NCBI GenBank assembly: GCA_016214845.1
Contig: JACRMS010000036.1
Location: forward strand, 31,168-95,167
Reading direction: 5' to 3'
DNA: 64,000 nt
Source of the DNA: Nitrospirota bacterium
Lineage (GTDB): Bacteria > Nitrospirota > Thermodesulfovibrionia > UBA6902
The first letter of the stretch is position 1. Every line of letters begins with the position of its first letter. Under the pieces are notes generated by a model. It was not told the origin of the DNA. It saw nothing but the letters and a program-made list of their open reading frames with translations, and ran no database searches. The position numbers were made by a program, and so were the translations under genes. Positions 7,432-16,000 of the stretch are shown in pieces.

Positions 7432-8877
7432 CTACATTGTTTCTCTTCGGCGAAAGACGTCATTTTTCACCCACAGCCAGAAGAGGCTTTTGAATCCTTT
7501 TGCAGCGGCTTTTACATCGTGGATGCTTCTTAGATTCAAAATACGCCTGATAATAAATTGCGGTCTTGAATAAAACTTTTTAAACGCGATCTGCCTGAGC
7601 TGAGCGATCTCTTCTCTCGTCATTGTATACGGGACAAAAGCTGCGCCCTGATAAGTGAAATCTGTGAGGTCGCCGGACATTGTGCCGTACTTCTCTAAGT
7701 TGTCGTAAAGCTCTGTGCCGGGGAAAGGTGTCAATGCGTGGAAGTTTGCAATATCGGGGTTGATCTCGCAGGCGAACTTGATACTCTCAAGCCCGTCCTC
7801 AAATGTCTGTCCTGGGATGCCGAAAAGGAACGGCGTGTAAACAGTCAGCCCGGCTTTCTTTGCCGCTCTGACCGCCCTGCGTGTCTGGTCAAGCGTTATC
7901 CCTTTCCTGACGGTATTCAAATTTCTCTGCACCCCGCTTTCCGCGCCAAGCAATACTGCCCAGCAGCCCGCGTCTTTGAAGGCCTTCAGCAAAGGATAAT
8001 CCACCTGGTTCACACACGCGGAGGCAAACCACGTAAAGTCGAGCTTGCGCCTTTTTATCTCCCGCGCAATTTGCATGGCCCTGTCATAATCAGCGGCTAG
8101 TGTGTCGTCAATAAATTTTATCTCGCGGTATCCCTGCTTCAGGCAAAGCTCAACTTCCTGCATGACGTTTTCCACGCTGCGAAAACGAACGCCGCTCTTT
8201 CTTTCTTTATCGATCTGAAAGCAGAAGATGCACCTCCTGTTGCAGCCGCGAGCGGTCATGATCACTGCAACGGGTTTTCTCTTGTACGTTGCCGGAGGAG
8301 GGATGTAATTAGTTGTATCGCCTAAAAGCTTCCGCGCAGGGAAGGGCAGGGCGTCAACATCAGTGATAAGAGGGCGCGGAGGGTTTTTTATGATTTCATC
8401 ACCATCTCTGAAAACAACCCCTTCGACTCCTTCAAGACTTTTCCCCTGTGACAACCTCTCCAATATTTCGACAACAGTAATCTCTCCCTCCCCTGTGACA
8501 ACAGCGTCAATGTCCGCCGGGTCTGCGAGACATTTCTCCTGCATCGCGATAGGGTAGGGCCCGCCGACGGTAATGTAGGGGCGGGTTTGAAACCCGCCCC
8601 TACGAATCTCCGCTGCCGTATACATCGCCTTCTTCCATCCGAAGACGGTTGAGTAAATGCCGATGAAATCAGGTTTGAACTTTGATATCTCGCCCATTAT
8701 CTCATCGTGCTGCATGAACGCGCCGTTCAAAAATCGCACATCGTGTCCTGCCTTCATCAAAGAGGACGCTACGTAAAGGGTCCCAAGCGGCTGCCAGTAG
8801 TTTATTTGTGAGGCTGCGGTCTTCGAGGAAAAGATGTCTTCAGGTACCCACGAGGGGATGACAAGGGCGCACTTCAT
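7432..8877 (-). CDS. B12-binding domain radical SAM protein
   Basis: This 481-residue protein has an N-terminal cobalamin-binding-like Rossmann domain (about 1-140: WQPLGTLYVASSLMKAGHDV, PDFIGIYS, ITVGGPYP, VVTGEGE) followed by a radical SAM core with the 4Fe-4S motif CNRRCIFC near residue 210 and the downstream motifs FIDDT and GAESG. This architecture is shared by many methylases and ring-forming enzymes; the substrate cannot be read from sequence. It starts 4 nt after the FAD oxidoreductase gene at 8882, so the two are an operon and may act on the same lipid, glycan or cofactor. A 29-bp palindromic repeat (8575-8603) is embedded in frame and encodes the stretch RRGGFQTRPY in the first domain. 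Confidence 0.9.
   Translation of the reverse strand: MKCALVIPSWVPEDIFSSKTAASQINYWQPLGTLYVASSLMKAGHDVRFLNGAFMQHDEIMGEISKFKPDFIGIYSTVFGWKKAMYTAAEIRRGGFQTRPYITVGGPYPIAMQEKCLADPADIDAVVTGEGEITVVEILERLSQGKSLEGVEGVVFRDGDEIIKNPPRPLITDVDALPFPARKLLGDTTNYIPPPATYKRKPVAVIMTARGCNRRCIFCFQIDKERKSGVRFRSVENVMQEVELCLKQGYREIKFIDDTLAADYDRAMQIAREIKRRKLDFTWFASACVNQVDYPLLKAFKDAGCWAVLLGAESGVQRNLNTVRKGITLDQTRRAVRAAKKAGLTVYTPFLFGIPGQTFEDGLESIKFACEINPDIANFHALTPFPGTELYDNLEKYGTMSGDLTDFTYQGAAFVPYTMTREEIAQLRQIAFKKFYSRPQFIIRRILNLRSIHDVKAAAKGFKSLFWLWVKNDVFRRRETM
8575..8603. repeat. 29-bp palindromic repeat inside a coding sequence
   Basis: GTAGGGGCGGGTTT (8575-8588) and its exact reverse complement (8590-8603) surround a single G. 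The same GTAGGGGCG head begins the palindrome at 17448-17477, and a degenerate relative follows the gene ending at 30665. It looks like a REP-type dispersed element that has entered the radical SAM gene in frame. Confidence 0.8.
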
Positions 8878-8881
8878 AAAT

Positions 8882-10288
8882 TTATACTCCGACAGGAAGG
8901 GCGTTTCTTTCTTCCCTTAACTTTGACTTCCTGATAATATTCCCGGCTGCCTCAATCCCGGTCTCAATAGCGCTGTCCATGTTGTAATATTTAAACATAC
9001 CGCTTCTGCCGATGATGTGGAGGTTTTTAAAACCGCGCAGATACTCCACGACTTTTGAGTAATGACCGTTGTATCCAACTTCAAAAAGGGGATACGCGTG
9101 GGGCACCCTTATAACGCAACTGTCGATGACCTGGTCCATTTCGATAAGCCCGAGTTTGGCCAACTGCTGCACCGTCATGGAAGTCAGCGCTTCGTCGGTT
9201 AAGGTCCAGATACCGTCTCCCTTAAAACAGAAGTACTCGGAGACTACGTGCGTTTTTCCTTCCGGCGCCATATGAAGACTCCAGTTCTTTGGCTCATGGA
9301 TCCTGCCGAGGGGCATCTTTTTCTCAGGCAGATACAGCCAGGTGAGGTCAGAGACCCTCGGCTTGTTAAGCATGACTGTTACTATCACCATGTCCCTGTA
9401 TCTCAGCTTTGAGGCCGCGTCGAGTATGTCCGCGGGCGGGGATGGATTGAGCATCTTTAAGAGGTTCGTCAGGGGGATGCTGGAAATAAAATCACTGCCT
9501 TTGACATCATATTGACGCTCGCAATTGTCCGCAATTATATTCGTGATAACAGGGCCGCGATGATTTATCCGGGAGACCCTTGTGCTGGTCAAAACGGTGT
9601 CCTTTTTTTCAATTTCTTCTTTCAGCCTTTCGGATATTTGCCCGATCCCCAGTGCGGGATAAATGAACTTGTCCACAAGCGTGCTGACCTTGCGCCCGCT
9701 GAATTTAAAGAACGCGTTCTTTATTGCCACTCCAAGAGAGAGGCCGTCTATCCTCTTTGACACCCATTCTTCACTGATGTTCCCGCATTCAAGTCCCCAC
9801 ACTTTTTCACTGTATTCCTTGAAATAAAGCGTGAACATGGTCCTGCCGAAATGCGCCACCACCCAGTCTTCAAGGGAGATATGTTCGGGAGAGGTAAAGA
9901 GCTTCTTTATCTTTTCCTTGCCGTAATCAGAGATGGCCTTCACAGTAGTTGGAATGCCGAGGCCGAAAAGCGCATTGGACGGCTTGAGCGGATAGTCGAA
10001 GAATTTGCCGTTCATGTAGATCTTGCTCTTGCGCGGCACAGTCAGGTACTGGCCCCGCAGCAGGTCTTTTACAAATTGTTCCGTCCGGATATTATTTGTG
10101 AGGAACCTGTGGCCGCCAAGATCAAACCTGAAATCACCGTGCCGGATGGTCCTTGAAAGCCCCCCGACTACGGGGCCGCTTTCAAACACTGCTACCGGAT
10201 GTCCTGCCTTCACAAGACTGAAGCCGGCGGAAAGCCCTGCAAGCCCGCCGCCGAGGATGATGGTAGAATCGTTCCGGGAGAAATCCAT
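8882..10288 (-). CDS. FAD-dependent oxidoreductase, protoporphyrinogen oxidase / UDP-galactopyranose mutase-like
   Basis: This 468-residue protein opens with a dinucleotide-binding motif (IILGGGLAGLSAGFSL) and continues with VFESGPVVGGLSRT and LGGHRFLT, typical of NAD(P)/FAD oxidoreductases of the amine-oxidase / UDP-galactopyranose-mutase group often found in polysaccharide and isoprenoid loci. A C-terminal FAD motif (DSAIETGIEAAGNI) is present. I use the ATG at 10288, just before the Rossmann fold; an in-frame TTG lies 15 nt further upstream but has no better ribosome site. It is followed 4 nt later by the radical SAM gene. The substrate is unknown. Confidence 0.88.
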   Translation of the reverse strand: MDFSRNDSTIILGGGLAGLSAGFSLVKAGHPVAVFESGPVVGGLSRTIRHGDFRFDLGGHRFLTNNIRTEQFVKDLLRGQYLTVPRKSKIYMNGKFFDYPLKPSNALFGLGIPTTVKAISDYGKEKIKKLFTSPEHISLEDWVVAHFGRTMFTLYFKEYSEKVWGLECGNISEEWVSKRIDGLSLGVAIKNAFFKFSGRKVSTLVDKFIYPALGIGQISERLKEEIEKKDTVLTSTRVSRINHRGPVITNIIADNCERQYDVKGSDFISSIPLTNLLKMLNPSPPADILDAASKLRYRDMVIVTVMLNKPRVSDLTWLYLPEKKMPLGRIHEPKNWSLHMAPEGKTHVVSEYFCFKGDGIWTLTDEALTSMTVQQLAKLGLIEMDQVIDSCVIRVPHAYPLFEVGYNGHYSKVVEYLRGFKNLHIIGRSGMFKYYNMDSAIETGIEAAGNIIRKSKLREERNALPVGV

Positions 10289-10342
10289 GACTTGATTATA
10301 CAAATTAATTGCGGGAAATTTACAGAAGCAGGCAGTCTTAAA

Positions 10343-10570
10343 TCATGTGCAGCAGGGGGTGCCGCTTACACGGGCAATGAAATGGTCTCCCTTGTTTTCA
10401 ATCTCTGTCCGGCATCCTGACATTGAGGCAAAGGATTTTATTCTTCTGGAATCTTCAAGCGTGTTGACCTGGACCTCAATTAAAACCTCCGCGCCGCACT
10501 GCAAGGAGAGCAGCTCCTTCAGCTTTTTAAAAAGTTCCAGAGATGTCATGGAGCGTGCATCGATGTTCAT
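10343..10570 (-). CDS. TusA/SirA-like protein lacking the catalytic cysteine
   Basis: This 75-residue protein has the TusA-like layout: IDAR start, amphipathic helix (LELFKKLKELL), a VLIEV strand, a second helix and a final strand (DHFIARV). In sulfurtransferase TusA the IDAR-type start is followed by the CPxP active site; here that position reads SMTSLEL, so the sulfur-accepting cysteine is absent. Cysteines remain at LQCGAE, SGCRTE and the terminal CCT. It sits downstream of a YeeE/YedE transporter, the usual partner of TusA-like proteins in sulfur or selenium handling. A hairpin followed by a T-rich run lies immediately upstream and there is no good ribosome site. Family assignment is moderate. 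Confidence 0.65.
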   Translation of the reverse strand: MNIDARSMTSLELFKKLKELLSLQCGAEVLIEVQVNTLEDSRRIKSFASMSGCRTEIENKGDHFIARVSGTPCCT

Positions 10571-10576
10571 GGCGTC

Positions 10577-10615
10577 AAAAACAAAGGCGCTGAAGAACCG
10601 TGATCCTTCAGCGCC
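10577..10615 (-). terminator. Hairpin plus T-run between the YedE-like and TusA-like genes
   Basis: GGCGCTGAAG (10586-10595) pairs exactly with CTTCAGCGCC (10606-10615). Read on the minus strand the stem is followed by TTTGTTTTTG, a typical intrinsic terminator. It lies between two genes expected to work together, so it may attenuate expression of the small gene, whose ATG comes only 7 nt after the T-run. Confidence 0.65.
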
Positions 10616-10630
10616 CTGAAAACAGAGATA

Positions 10631-11722
10631 TTACATGTCTTCCATCGGCTTGATGAATTTGAAATAAACCATTGTCCAGTTGCCGAGGATGATAGAGATT
10701 GTTGCTACAATGCTTCCGATGGAGAGGGTGGAGGACCCTGTGATCCCCTGTCCGATATTACATCCCCCGGCGACCATGGCTCCGAAGCCCATCATCATGC
10801 TTCCGCCAAGCACGGTCAACAATTCGTCAACTGGCGGGACTTTCCACTTGAATTCCTTTAAAATCTTTGCGCTGAGAAAGGCGCCGAGCGGCACGCCGAT
10901 AATGAAAAAAGATGCCCATGTTACGGTAAAAGAACCGATGGCATACATGGGGAATACGTTTACGAGCGGGTGGTTCTCCGGCATGGCGGTGCCTGTCAGT
11001 AGTGTGTAGAATAATTCTCCCGTGGGCGTTGTGAAGGAAAGCCCTCTTGGGAAGCCTTCCCATACTGAAGCCGCCCAGAAAGCCGCTACCGCAAGCACGC
11101 CTAACATCAGGCCTGTCAGCGGCCAGCTAAAACCTTTTTGTTTGCCGGGTGAGAACGGCTTGCCCATTAAAACAAATATCCCGATTGCGATAACAACGGC
11201 TGCGATTACTCCCCATTTTACGGAAGGACTGTCGCCGATTAGATGATACAGGGCCGGATTGTTAATTTCGCCGACCGGGACCCTGACGCTTCTTAAAAGT
11301 TTATAAAGTGGGTTCAGCACGCCGGTAGCTGTTGCCTGAATGCTTGTAAAAAAACCGACAACGGCCACTATCGCATTGAACTGCCCTTCACCGATCTTGT
11401 ACCATACGCCGCTTCCGCAGCCTCCCGCTAAAACTATTCCGAGCCCGAATATGTAGCCCCCGATAATATTGGCCAGCGGAAAGAACGGCTGTACTGCCAG
11501 GCTGATAACTTCCATGTCATTCAGCACGTTTGCCCCGATAATCGTGACCATTAAAGCGATTAAATATCCGCGCAGCAGGGTCAAGTCCTTGATGAAGATA
11601 GTGTCCCTGAAGGCTGTGTTCATGCAGAAGCGCCCGCGCTGCAGCACAAACCCGATTGCTAATCCGAGCAATAGCCCGGATACAATAAATCCAAAAGTTA
11701 TACCTGGTAAAGTCTCTTCCAT
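10631..11722 (-). CDS. YeeE/YedE family sulfur (or selenium) compound transporter
   Basis: This 363-residue polytopic membrane protein has the three conserved cysteine motifs of the YeeE/YedE family: GRFCMN (about residue 33), AGGCGSG (about 101) and AGGCNIG near the C-terminus. In the thiosulfate transporter of this family such cysteines relay the substrate through the channel. Some YedE proteins are instead linked with selenium metabolism; the two candidate selenoproteins in this window make that reading attractive, but sequence alone does not separate them. The TusA-like gene follows on the same strand. An AGGAGG-type ribosome site precedes the ATG at 11722. Confidence 0.88.
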   Translation of the reverse strand: MEETLPGITFGFIVSGLLLGLAIGFVLQRGRFCMNTAFRDTIFIKDLTLLRGYLIALMVTIIGANVLNDMEVISLAVQPFFPLANIIGGYIFGLGIVLAGGCGSGVWYKIGEGQFNAIVAVVGFFTSIQATATGVLNPLYKLLRSVRVPVGEINNPALYHLIGDSPSVKWGVIAAVVIAIGIFVLMGKPFSPGKQKGFSWPLTGLMLGVLAVAAFWAASVWEGFPRGLSFTTPTGELFYTLLTGTAMPENHPLVNVFPMYAIGSFTVTWASFFIIGVPLGAFLSAKILKEFKWKVPPVDELLTVLGGSMMMGFGAMVAGGCNIGQGITGSSTLSIGSIVATISIILGNWTMVYFKFIKPMEDM

Positions 11723-11855
11723 TCAGTCCCTCCTGAGAAGTATTTTTGCTTGCTAAAATAGCATATGAATCCTGTATTGGTCAATGGGTTTTTTAGGCGC
11801 GAAAGACATATGCCATCGAAAAAGGTATAATTACGATAATTATAAATTCATAGTT

Positions 11856-12620
11856 ATGAACTTCAGGGAAAACATAGCCAGGCTCCAGGATTTCTACCTT
11901 CTGTCCATCAAAGCCCCCATCGGTATTTTTCGCAGACCTTTTTATTTCACGGAAATGATAGAGCAGATGGATTACATGGGTACCGGCTCGCTTTTCATTA
12001 TTGTCCTCGTTTCTCTTTTTATAGGAATGGCTTTGTCCCTTCAAATATCCGCGGAACTTTCTACCCTGGGACTGAAGATGTATACCGGAAAATTAGTCGG
12101 TGTGTCCATAATCAGGGAGATAGGCCCGGTCTCAATCGCACTGAGTTTCGCAGGCAGGGTAGGCTCCGGCATGGCGTCTGAGATCGGCTCGATGGTGCTC
12201 GGACACCAGGTGGACATCCTGAGGGTGCACGGCGTCAACCCTGTAAAGAAGCTGGTCACGCCCCGTGTTGTAAGCGCGGTCCTGATGCTCCCCATTCTTA
12301 CAGTAATAGGCGATGCGGTGTCCCTGTTCGGCGGATATTATATCGCGGTCTTTGTAAGTCACCAGAGCGGTTCTTTCTACTGGAGCCAGATAAGGGACAT
12401 TATGGATTTCAAAAACATCTTTTCCGGGATCGCGAAGCCTTTTATATTCGGCTATTTCATATCCTGCATAAGCTGCTACATGGGACTTGCGACAAGGGGA
12501 GGGGCAAGGGGACTGAGGAAGGCAACGACTACGGCAGTCGTTTTCTCAACGATTGTGATTATTGTAGCTGACTTCATGATGACAAGGGCACTGCTGCTTC
12601 TGCTTGGAGAGTCGGTATGA
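11856..12620 (+). CDS. mlaE: MlaE-type ABC transporter permease
   Basis: A 254-residue inner-membrane permease with the MlaE/Ttg2B pattern: IIREIGPVSIALSFAGRVGSGMASEIGSM, then MVLGHQVDILRVHGVNPVKKLVTPRV and several membrane spans. It belongs to the Mla system, which moves phospholipids between inner and outer membranes. I use the ATG at 11856 (MNFRENIARL), matching usual family length; the frame is open back to an ATG at 11784 and neither start has a strong ribosome site. Its TGA overlaps the ATG of the ATPase gene (ATGA), so translation is coupled. First gene of an mlaEFD-type operon. Confidence 0.88.
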   Translation: MNFRENIARLQDFYLLSIKAPIGIFRRPFYFTEMIEQMDYMGTGSLFIIVLVSLFIGMALSLQISAELSTLGLKMYTGKLVGVSIIREIGPVSIALSFAGRVGSGMASEIGSMVLGHQVDILRVHGVNPVKKLVTPRVVSAVLMLPILTVIGDAVSLFGGYYIAVFVSHQSGSFYWSQIRDIMDFKNIFSGIAKPFIFGYFISCISCYMGLATRGGARGLRKATTTAVVFSTIVIIVADFMMTRALLLLLGESV

Positions 12621-13372
12621 TAGAGTTCCGTGATGTCACGCTTGCGTACGGAGATAACGTCGTGCTTGACAAGGTGAGTTTCAAAGCTCAATTTCACGAG
12701 AGGGTTGCCGTCCTCGGCGGAAGCGGAGAGGGCAAGACAACCATCCTTAGGCTTATCCTCGGTCTTGTGCGTCCTGATGATGGAAAGATTTTGATAGACG
12801 GCCGGGACATTACTGAACTTTCAGAATCAGAGCTGAAGGACATACGAATGAAATTCAGCATAGTATTTCAGGAAGGGGCCTTATTTGATTCAATGAATGT
12901 AAAAGAAAATGTGGCATTTTGTTTCAGGGAATACTCAAATTATTCCGAAGATGAAATAGAAAAGCGCGTGAGAGAGTTCCTGCGCATTTTGGGAATAGAG
13001 GACGCTATCTACCTCATGCCCGAAGAGTTGAGCGGGGGCATGCAGAGAAGGGTCGCCATCGCACGCTCCCTTGCCGGCTGCGAACCGGAGATGATGCTTT
13101 ACGATGAACCGACTTCAGGCCTGGACCCGCTCACGGCGGACAACATTTGCAGGTTAATAATTGAACTTTCAAAGGGAGAGCCGCCTGACAGGATGGGTTT
13201 TATTATAGTGACCCATAAGGTGACCGATGCGGCGAAGGTGGCTGAACGGTTTTTATATATAAGAAATGGTAGTATAATTTTCGATGGAAATATCACGGAG
13301 CTGAAGAGGACGAATGACGCGGAACTGCGGAATTTTATCAATGAACTTTATGCATCAGAAGGATGTTTCTGA
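12617..13372 (+). CDS. mlaF: MlaF-type ABC transporter ATP-binding protein
   Basis: This 251-residue ATPase has Walker A (GGSGEGKTT, about residue 35), signature motif LSGGMQRRVAIARSL, Walker B (MMLYDEPTSGLDP) and the switch histidine (IIVTHK). The EGAL FDSMNVKENV region is characteristic of the MlaF subgroup. It overlaps mlaE by 4 nt and is followed after 52 nt by the MCE-domain gene, completing an inner-membrane lipid transport complex. Confidence 0.92.
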   Translation: MIEFRDVTLAYGDNVVLDKVSFKAQFHERVAVLGGSGEGKTTILRLILGLVRPDDGKILIDGRDITELSESELKDIRMKFSIVFQEGALFDSMNVKENVAFCFREYSNYSEDEIEKRVREFLRILGIEDAIYLMPEELSGGMQRRVAIARSLAGCEPEMMLYDEPTSGLDPLTADNICRLIIELSKGEPPDRMGFIIVTHKVTDAAKVAERFLYIRNGSIIFDGNITELKRTNDAELRNFINELYASEGCF

Positions 13373-13424
13373 GTCCTGATCTTATTCGCGGCAATTCGTG
13401 AAAATTCGTGGCTGAAAAAGATCT

Positions 13425-14486
13425 ATGTACGATTACGTAAAACAACACAGGTGGGCAAAACTGAGGGTCGGGCTGGTCATAACTATTGCCGTCGTGACCG
13501 TCTTTTTTGCGGTAATGTTTGCCGGCAATATTGAAAAGTTCTTTTCTCCAAAAGTGAAGATATATGCCTTGTTCAGTGATATAAAAGGACTCAGGGAAGG
13601 TTCGCCGGTATGGTTTTCAGGCGTTGAAATAGGCTCGGTGAAATCCATGCACTTCACCATCCAGAAAAAGATCCAGGTGGAAATGTCGATAGCCTCCGAC
13701 ACCCTGAAACTTCTCAAAAAGGACTCAAGGGCCAATATCCTTACCCTCGGCCTTTTAGGCGACAAGTATGTTGATCTGGTCCCCGGGTCAAGTGAAGCAG
13801 CGAGTTTGAAGGCGGAGGACACAATCATGGGGCAGACAACTACAGAGATACAGGACGTTGTGGAGACGAGCCAGGCGTCTATAATTAAAATAGCCGACTT
13901 CGTCAATACCCTTGAAGGAATGATTGAGAAAATGGAGAAAAGCAACGGCACCGTGTCAAAACTCCTGAGCGATCCTTCCGTACATGACAATCTTAAAGAG
14001 ACGACAAAGGAGCTGGCGGGCCTGCTCAAGAAGATGGAGAGCGGCCAGGGCACAATAAGCAGGCTGGTGAATGAAGGCGATGTTTACAATGACCTCTCGT
14101 CATCCGCGAAGGACATAAAACTATTTGCAAAGTCTCTCCGGGAATCCGACGGGACGCTGAATAAATTAATCACAGACCCGTCGCTTTATAACAGATTTCA
14201 GAAGGCGTCCGAGAACCTTGATACATTTACTCAAAGGCTTGAAAGGTCAAAGGGCACGGTCAATAAACTGATCGAAGATGAAAGCCTTTATGATAATGTC
14301 AATTCCGTTTCGATAAAACTCGGCGCACTTCTCGAAAGGGTGGACAAGGGCGAAGGGGTTGTAGGCAGTCTCATGAAAGATGAGGACCTTTCGAAAGAGC
14401 TCAAAAGCACTCTCAAGGAACTGAACGCCCTGATAAAAGATGTTAAAGAACACCCCGGTAAATATTTTAAGTTCAGTTTGTTTTAA
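13425..14486 (+). CDS. mlaD: MlaD/MCE-domain lipid-binding protein
   Basis: This 353-residue protein is anchored by one N-terminal membrane segment (LRVGLVITIAVVTVFFAVMF) and carries an MCE domain (about 40-120: YALFSDIKGLREGSPVWFSGVEIGSV). The rest is a long helical tail with about five repeats of the form GT(V/I/L)(S/N)KL..D.S(L/V)..N, likely a coiled-coil needle across the periplasm. It is the substrate-binding part of the Mla system encoded just upstream. E. coli MlaD lacks so long a tail, so this resembles the extended MCE proteins of other Gram-negative lineages. Confidence 0.88.
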   Translation: MYDYVKQHRWAKLRVGLVITIAVVTVFFAVMFAGNIEKFFSPKVKIYALFSDIKGLREGSPVWFSGVEIGSVKSMHFTIQKKIQVEMSIASDTLKLLKKDSRANILTLGLLGDKYVDLVPGSSEAASLKAEDTIMGQTTTEIQDVVETSQASIIKIADFVNTLEGMIEKMEKSNGTVSKLLSDPSVHDNLKETTKELAGLLKKMESGQGTISRLVNEGDVYNDLSSSAKDIKLFAKSLRESDGTLNKLITDPSLYNRFQKASENLDTFTQRLERSKGTVNKLIEDESLYDNVNSVSIKLGALLERVDKGEGVVGSLMKDEDLSKELKSTLKELNALIKDVKEHPGKYFKFSLF

Positions 14487-14518
14487 AATAGCCGCGGAGT
14501 ATAGAGAAGGAAATAATC

Positions 14519-14632
14519 TTTGGCCACAGATTTTCACGGACCCCGCAGATAAAAAACTTCCAAGGAAATCTGTGTAAATCTGAGTAATCTGCGGATGGCT
14601 TATTTTCTCTATGTTCTCTGTGGTAAACTTTT
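14519..14632. repeat. Imperfect inverted repeat of the CACAGA/TCTGTG family
   Basis: The stretch begins TTTGGCCACAGATTTTCACG and ends TTCTCTATGTTCTCTGTGGT, with an inner pair CCGCAGAT / ATCTGCGG. It fills the gap between the MCE gene and the cyclophilin gene. Related pieces occur at 22859, 29315, 31831 and 37180. Confidence 0.7.
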
Positions 14633-14655
14633 CAACATAATCAAAGGAGGATGTT

Positions 14656-15252
14656 ATGAAAAAATTCAAAATGTGCATGGCTGTTGTTTTTATACTGTTG
14701 TTCACTTTTTCTGCTTATGCGGAGGAACCGAGGAATAAAAAATTTACAAAAGAGGAGATCAAAAAAATGGCTGAAACAAAGGCGATCATCGAGACGAAAT
14801 TCGGAAATATCGAGTTGAAATTTTTCCCCGACGTTGCCCCCAATCACGTAAACAATTTTATTGAGCTTGCCAAAAAAGGATTTTATGACGGTACGACTTT
14901 TCACCGCGTTATTCCCGGGTTCATGATCCAGGGCGGCGACCCCAACTCAAAAAGTCCTGACAAATCAAAACACGGCATGGGCAGCCCCGGATATACTGTG
15001 AAGGCCGAGTTCAACGACAAACCCCACAAGAGAGGCACGCTCTCCATGGCAAGGTCCGGCCATCCCGACAGCGCGGGCTCGCAGTTTTTTATCTGCGTGG
15101 CTGACTCACATTTCCTCGACGGGAAGTATACGGTCTTTGGTGAAGTCGTCTCAGGCATGGACGCAGCAGACAAGATAGTCGGCCAGCCGAGGGACAGCCG
15201 TGACAATCCCAATGAAAGGGTCGAGATGAAGGTCAAGGTCGTGGAGAAGTAA
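14656..15252 (+). CDS. Periplasmic cyclophilin-type peptidyl-prolyl isomerase
   Basis: This 198-residue protein has a signal peptide (to about residue 22, SAYAEE) followed by a complete cyclophilin domain: FHRVIPGFMIQGGDP (catalytic Arg), the SAGSQFFI motif and LDGKYTVFGEV. It catalyses cis-trans isomerisation of prolyl bonds during folding of exported proteins. AAAGGAGG lies 7 nt before the ATG. The following gene starts 1 nt after its stop, so they are co-transcribed. Confidence 0.93.
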   Translation: MKKFKMCMAVVFILLFTFSAYAEEPRNKKFTKEEIKKMAETKAIIETKFGNIELKFFPDVAPNHVNNFIELAKKGFYDGTTFHRVIPGFMIQGGDPNSKSPDKSKHGMGSPGYTVKAEFNDKPHKRGTLSMARSGHPDSAGSQFFICVADSHFLDGKYTVFGEVVSGMDAADKIVGQPRDSRDNPNERVEMKVKVVEK

Positions 15253-15253
15253 T

Positions 15254-16000
15254 ATGGTCAATCTCTCCCTTGAAAAACTTAAACCTGTCGCCGCAAAAGA
15301 GATAAAGCCGTTTTTCGAAGAGGTGTTAAGCAAACACCAGGCAAGAATCCATTCCATTTACGTGACAGGCACCTCGATTACGGACGATTTCAATGAGAAG
15401 ACATCCGATGTGAATTCCGTTATCGTGTTAAAAGAGATGGATATAAAGTCTCTCGAATTACTCTCTCTTCTCGGCAAGAAATACAGCAAAAGCAGGGTCT
15501 CGGCCCCGCTTCTCATGACGCCGAAATACATAGCAACGTCCCTTGATGTATTCCCCATTGAATTTCTGAATTTCAAACTAATCCACGCAACCGTATCCGG
15601 CGAGGACATGTTTGAGAACCTTGAAATAGGAATGATGGATTTAAGACGGCAGTGCGAGAGGGAACTGAAGGTCAAGCTCATCTCGTTGAGACAGGGTTAT
15701 ATTTCATCGCTTGGAGACAGAAAAATACTGACTGAAGGTCTTGCAAAACATATCACAGGCTATATGCCCCTTTTCAGGGGGATAATTGTTTTGTTAGGCA
15801 AGCAGCCGCCGGTAATGCAGGATGAGATAATCCGTGTCCTGTCCGAAACGGCGAATATAAACACCGGTGTATTTTCCAAAGTACTCAGGGTTAAGAAAGA
15901 GAAAATAAAACTCTCCGTTCAGGAACTCAATAGCATATTTGAAGATTACTACACGGCTGCCGAAAAGTTAGGAGAAATAGTAGATGAAATCAAGGAATAG
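15254..16000 (+). CDS. Uncharacterised protein, possibly nucleotidyltransferase fold
   Basis: A 248-residue soluble protein without signal peptide. Residues about 34-60 read IYVTGTSITDDFNEKTSDVNSVIVL, reminiscent of the minimal nucleotidyltransferase core (a G-S loop followed by acidic residues on a strand), but the usual GSxxxGxxxxxSDxD is not complete, so activity is doubtful. The C-terminal half is helical. It starts 1 nt after the cyclophilin stop and overlaps the next gene by 17 nt, so it belongs to the same operon. I cannot assign a function. Confidence 0.6.
   Translation: MVNLSLEKLKPVAAKEIKPFFEEVLSKHQARIHSIYVTGTSITDDFNEKTSDVNSVIVLKEMDIKSLELLSLLGKKYSKSRVSAPLLMTPKYIATSLDVFPIEFLNFKLIHATVSGEDMFENLEIGMMDLRRQCERELKVKLISLRQGYISSLGDRKILTEGLAKHITGYMPLFRGIIVLLGKQPPVMQDEIIRVLSETANINTGVFSKVLRVKKEKIKLSVQELNSIFEDYYTAAEKLGEIVDEIKE

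Noticed and set aside
13373..13424. GGCAATTCGTGAAAATTCG stretch before mlaD
   Set aside because: It resembles a dispersed repeat fragment, but with one copy in the window I cannot support it as a feature.
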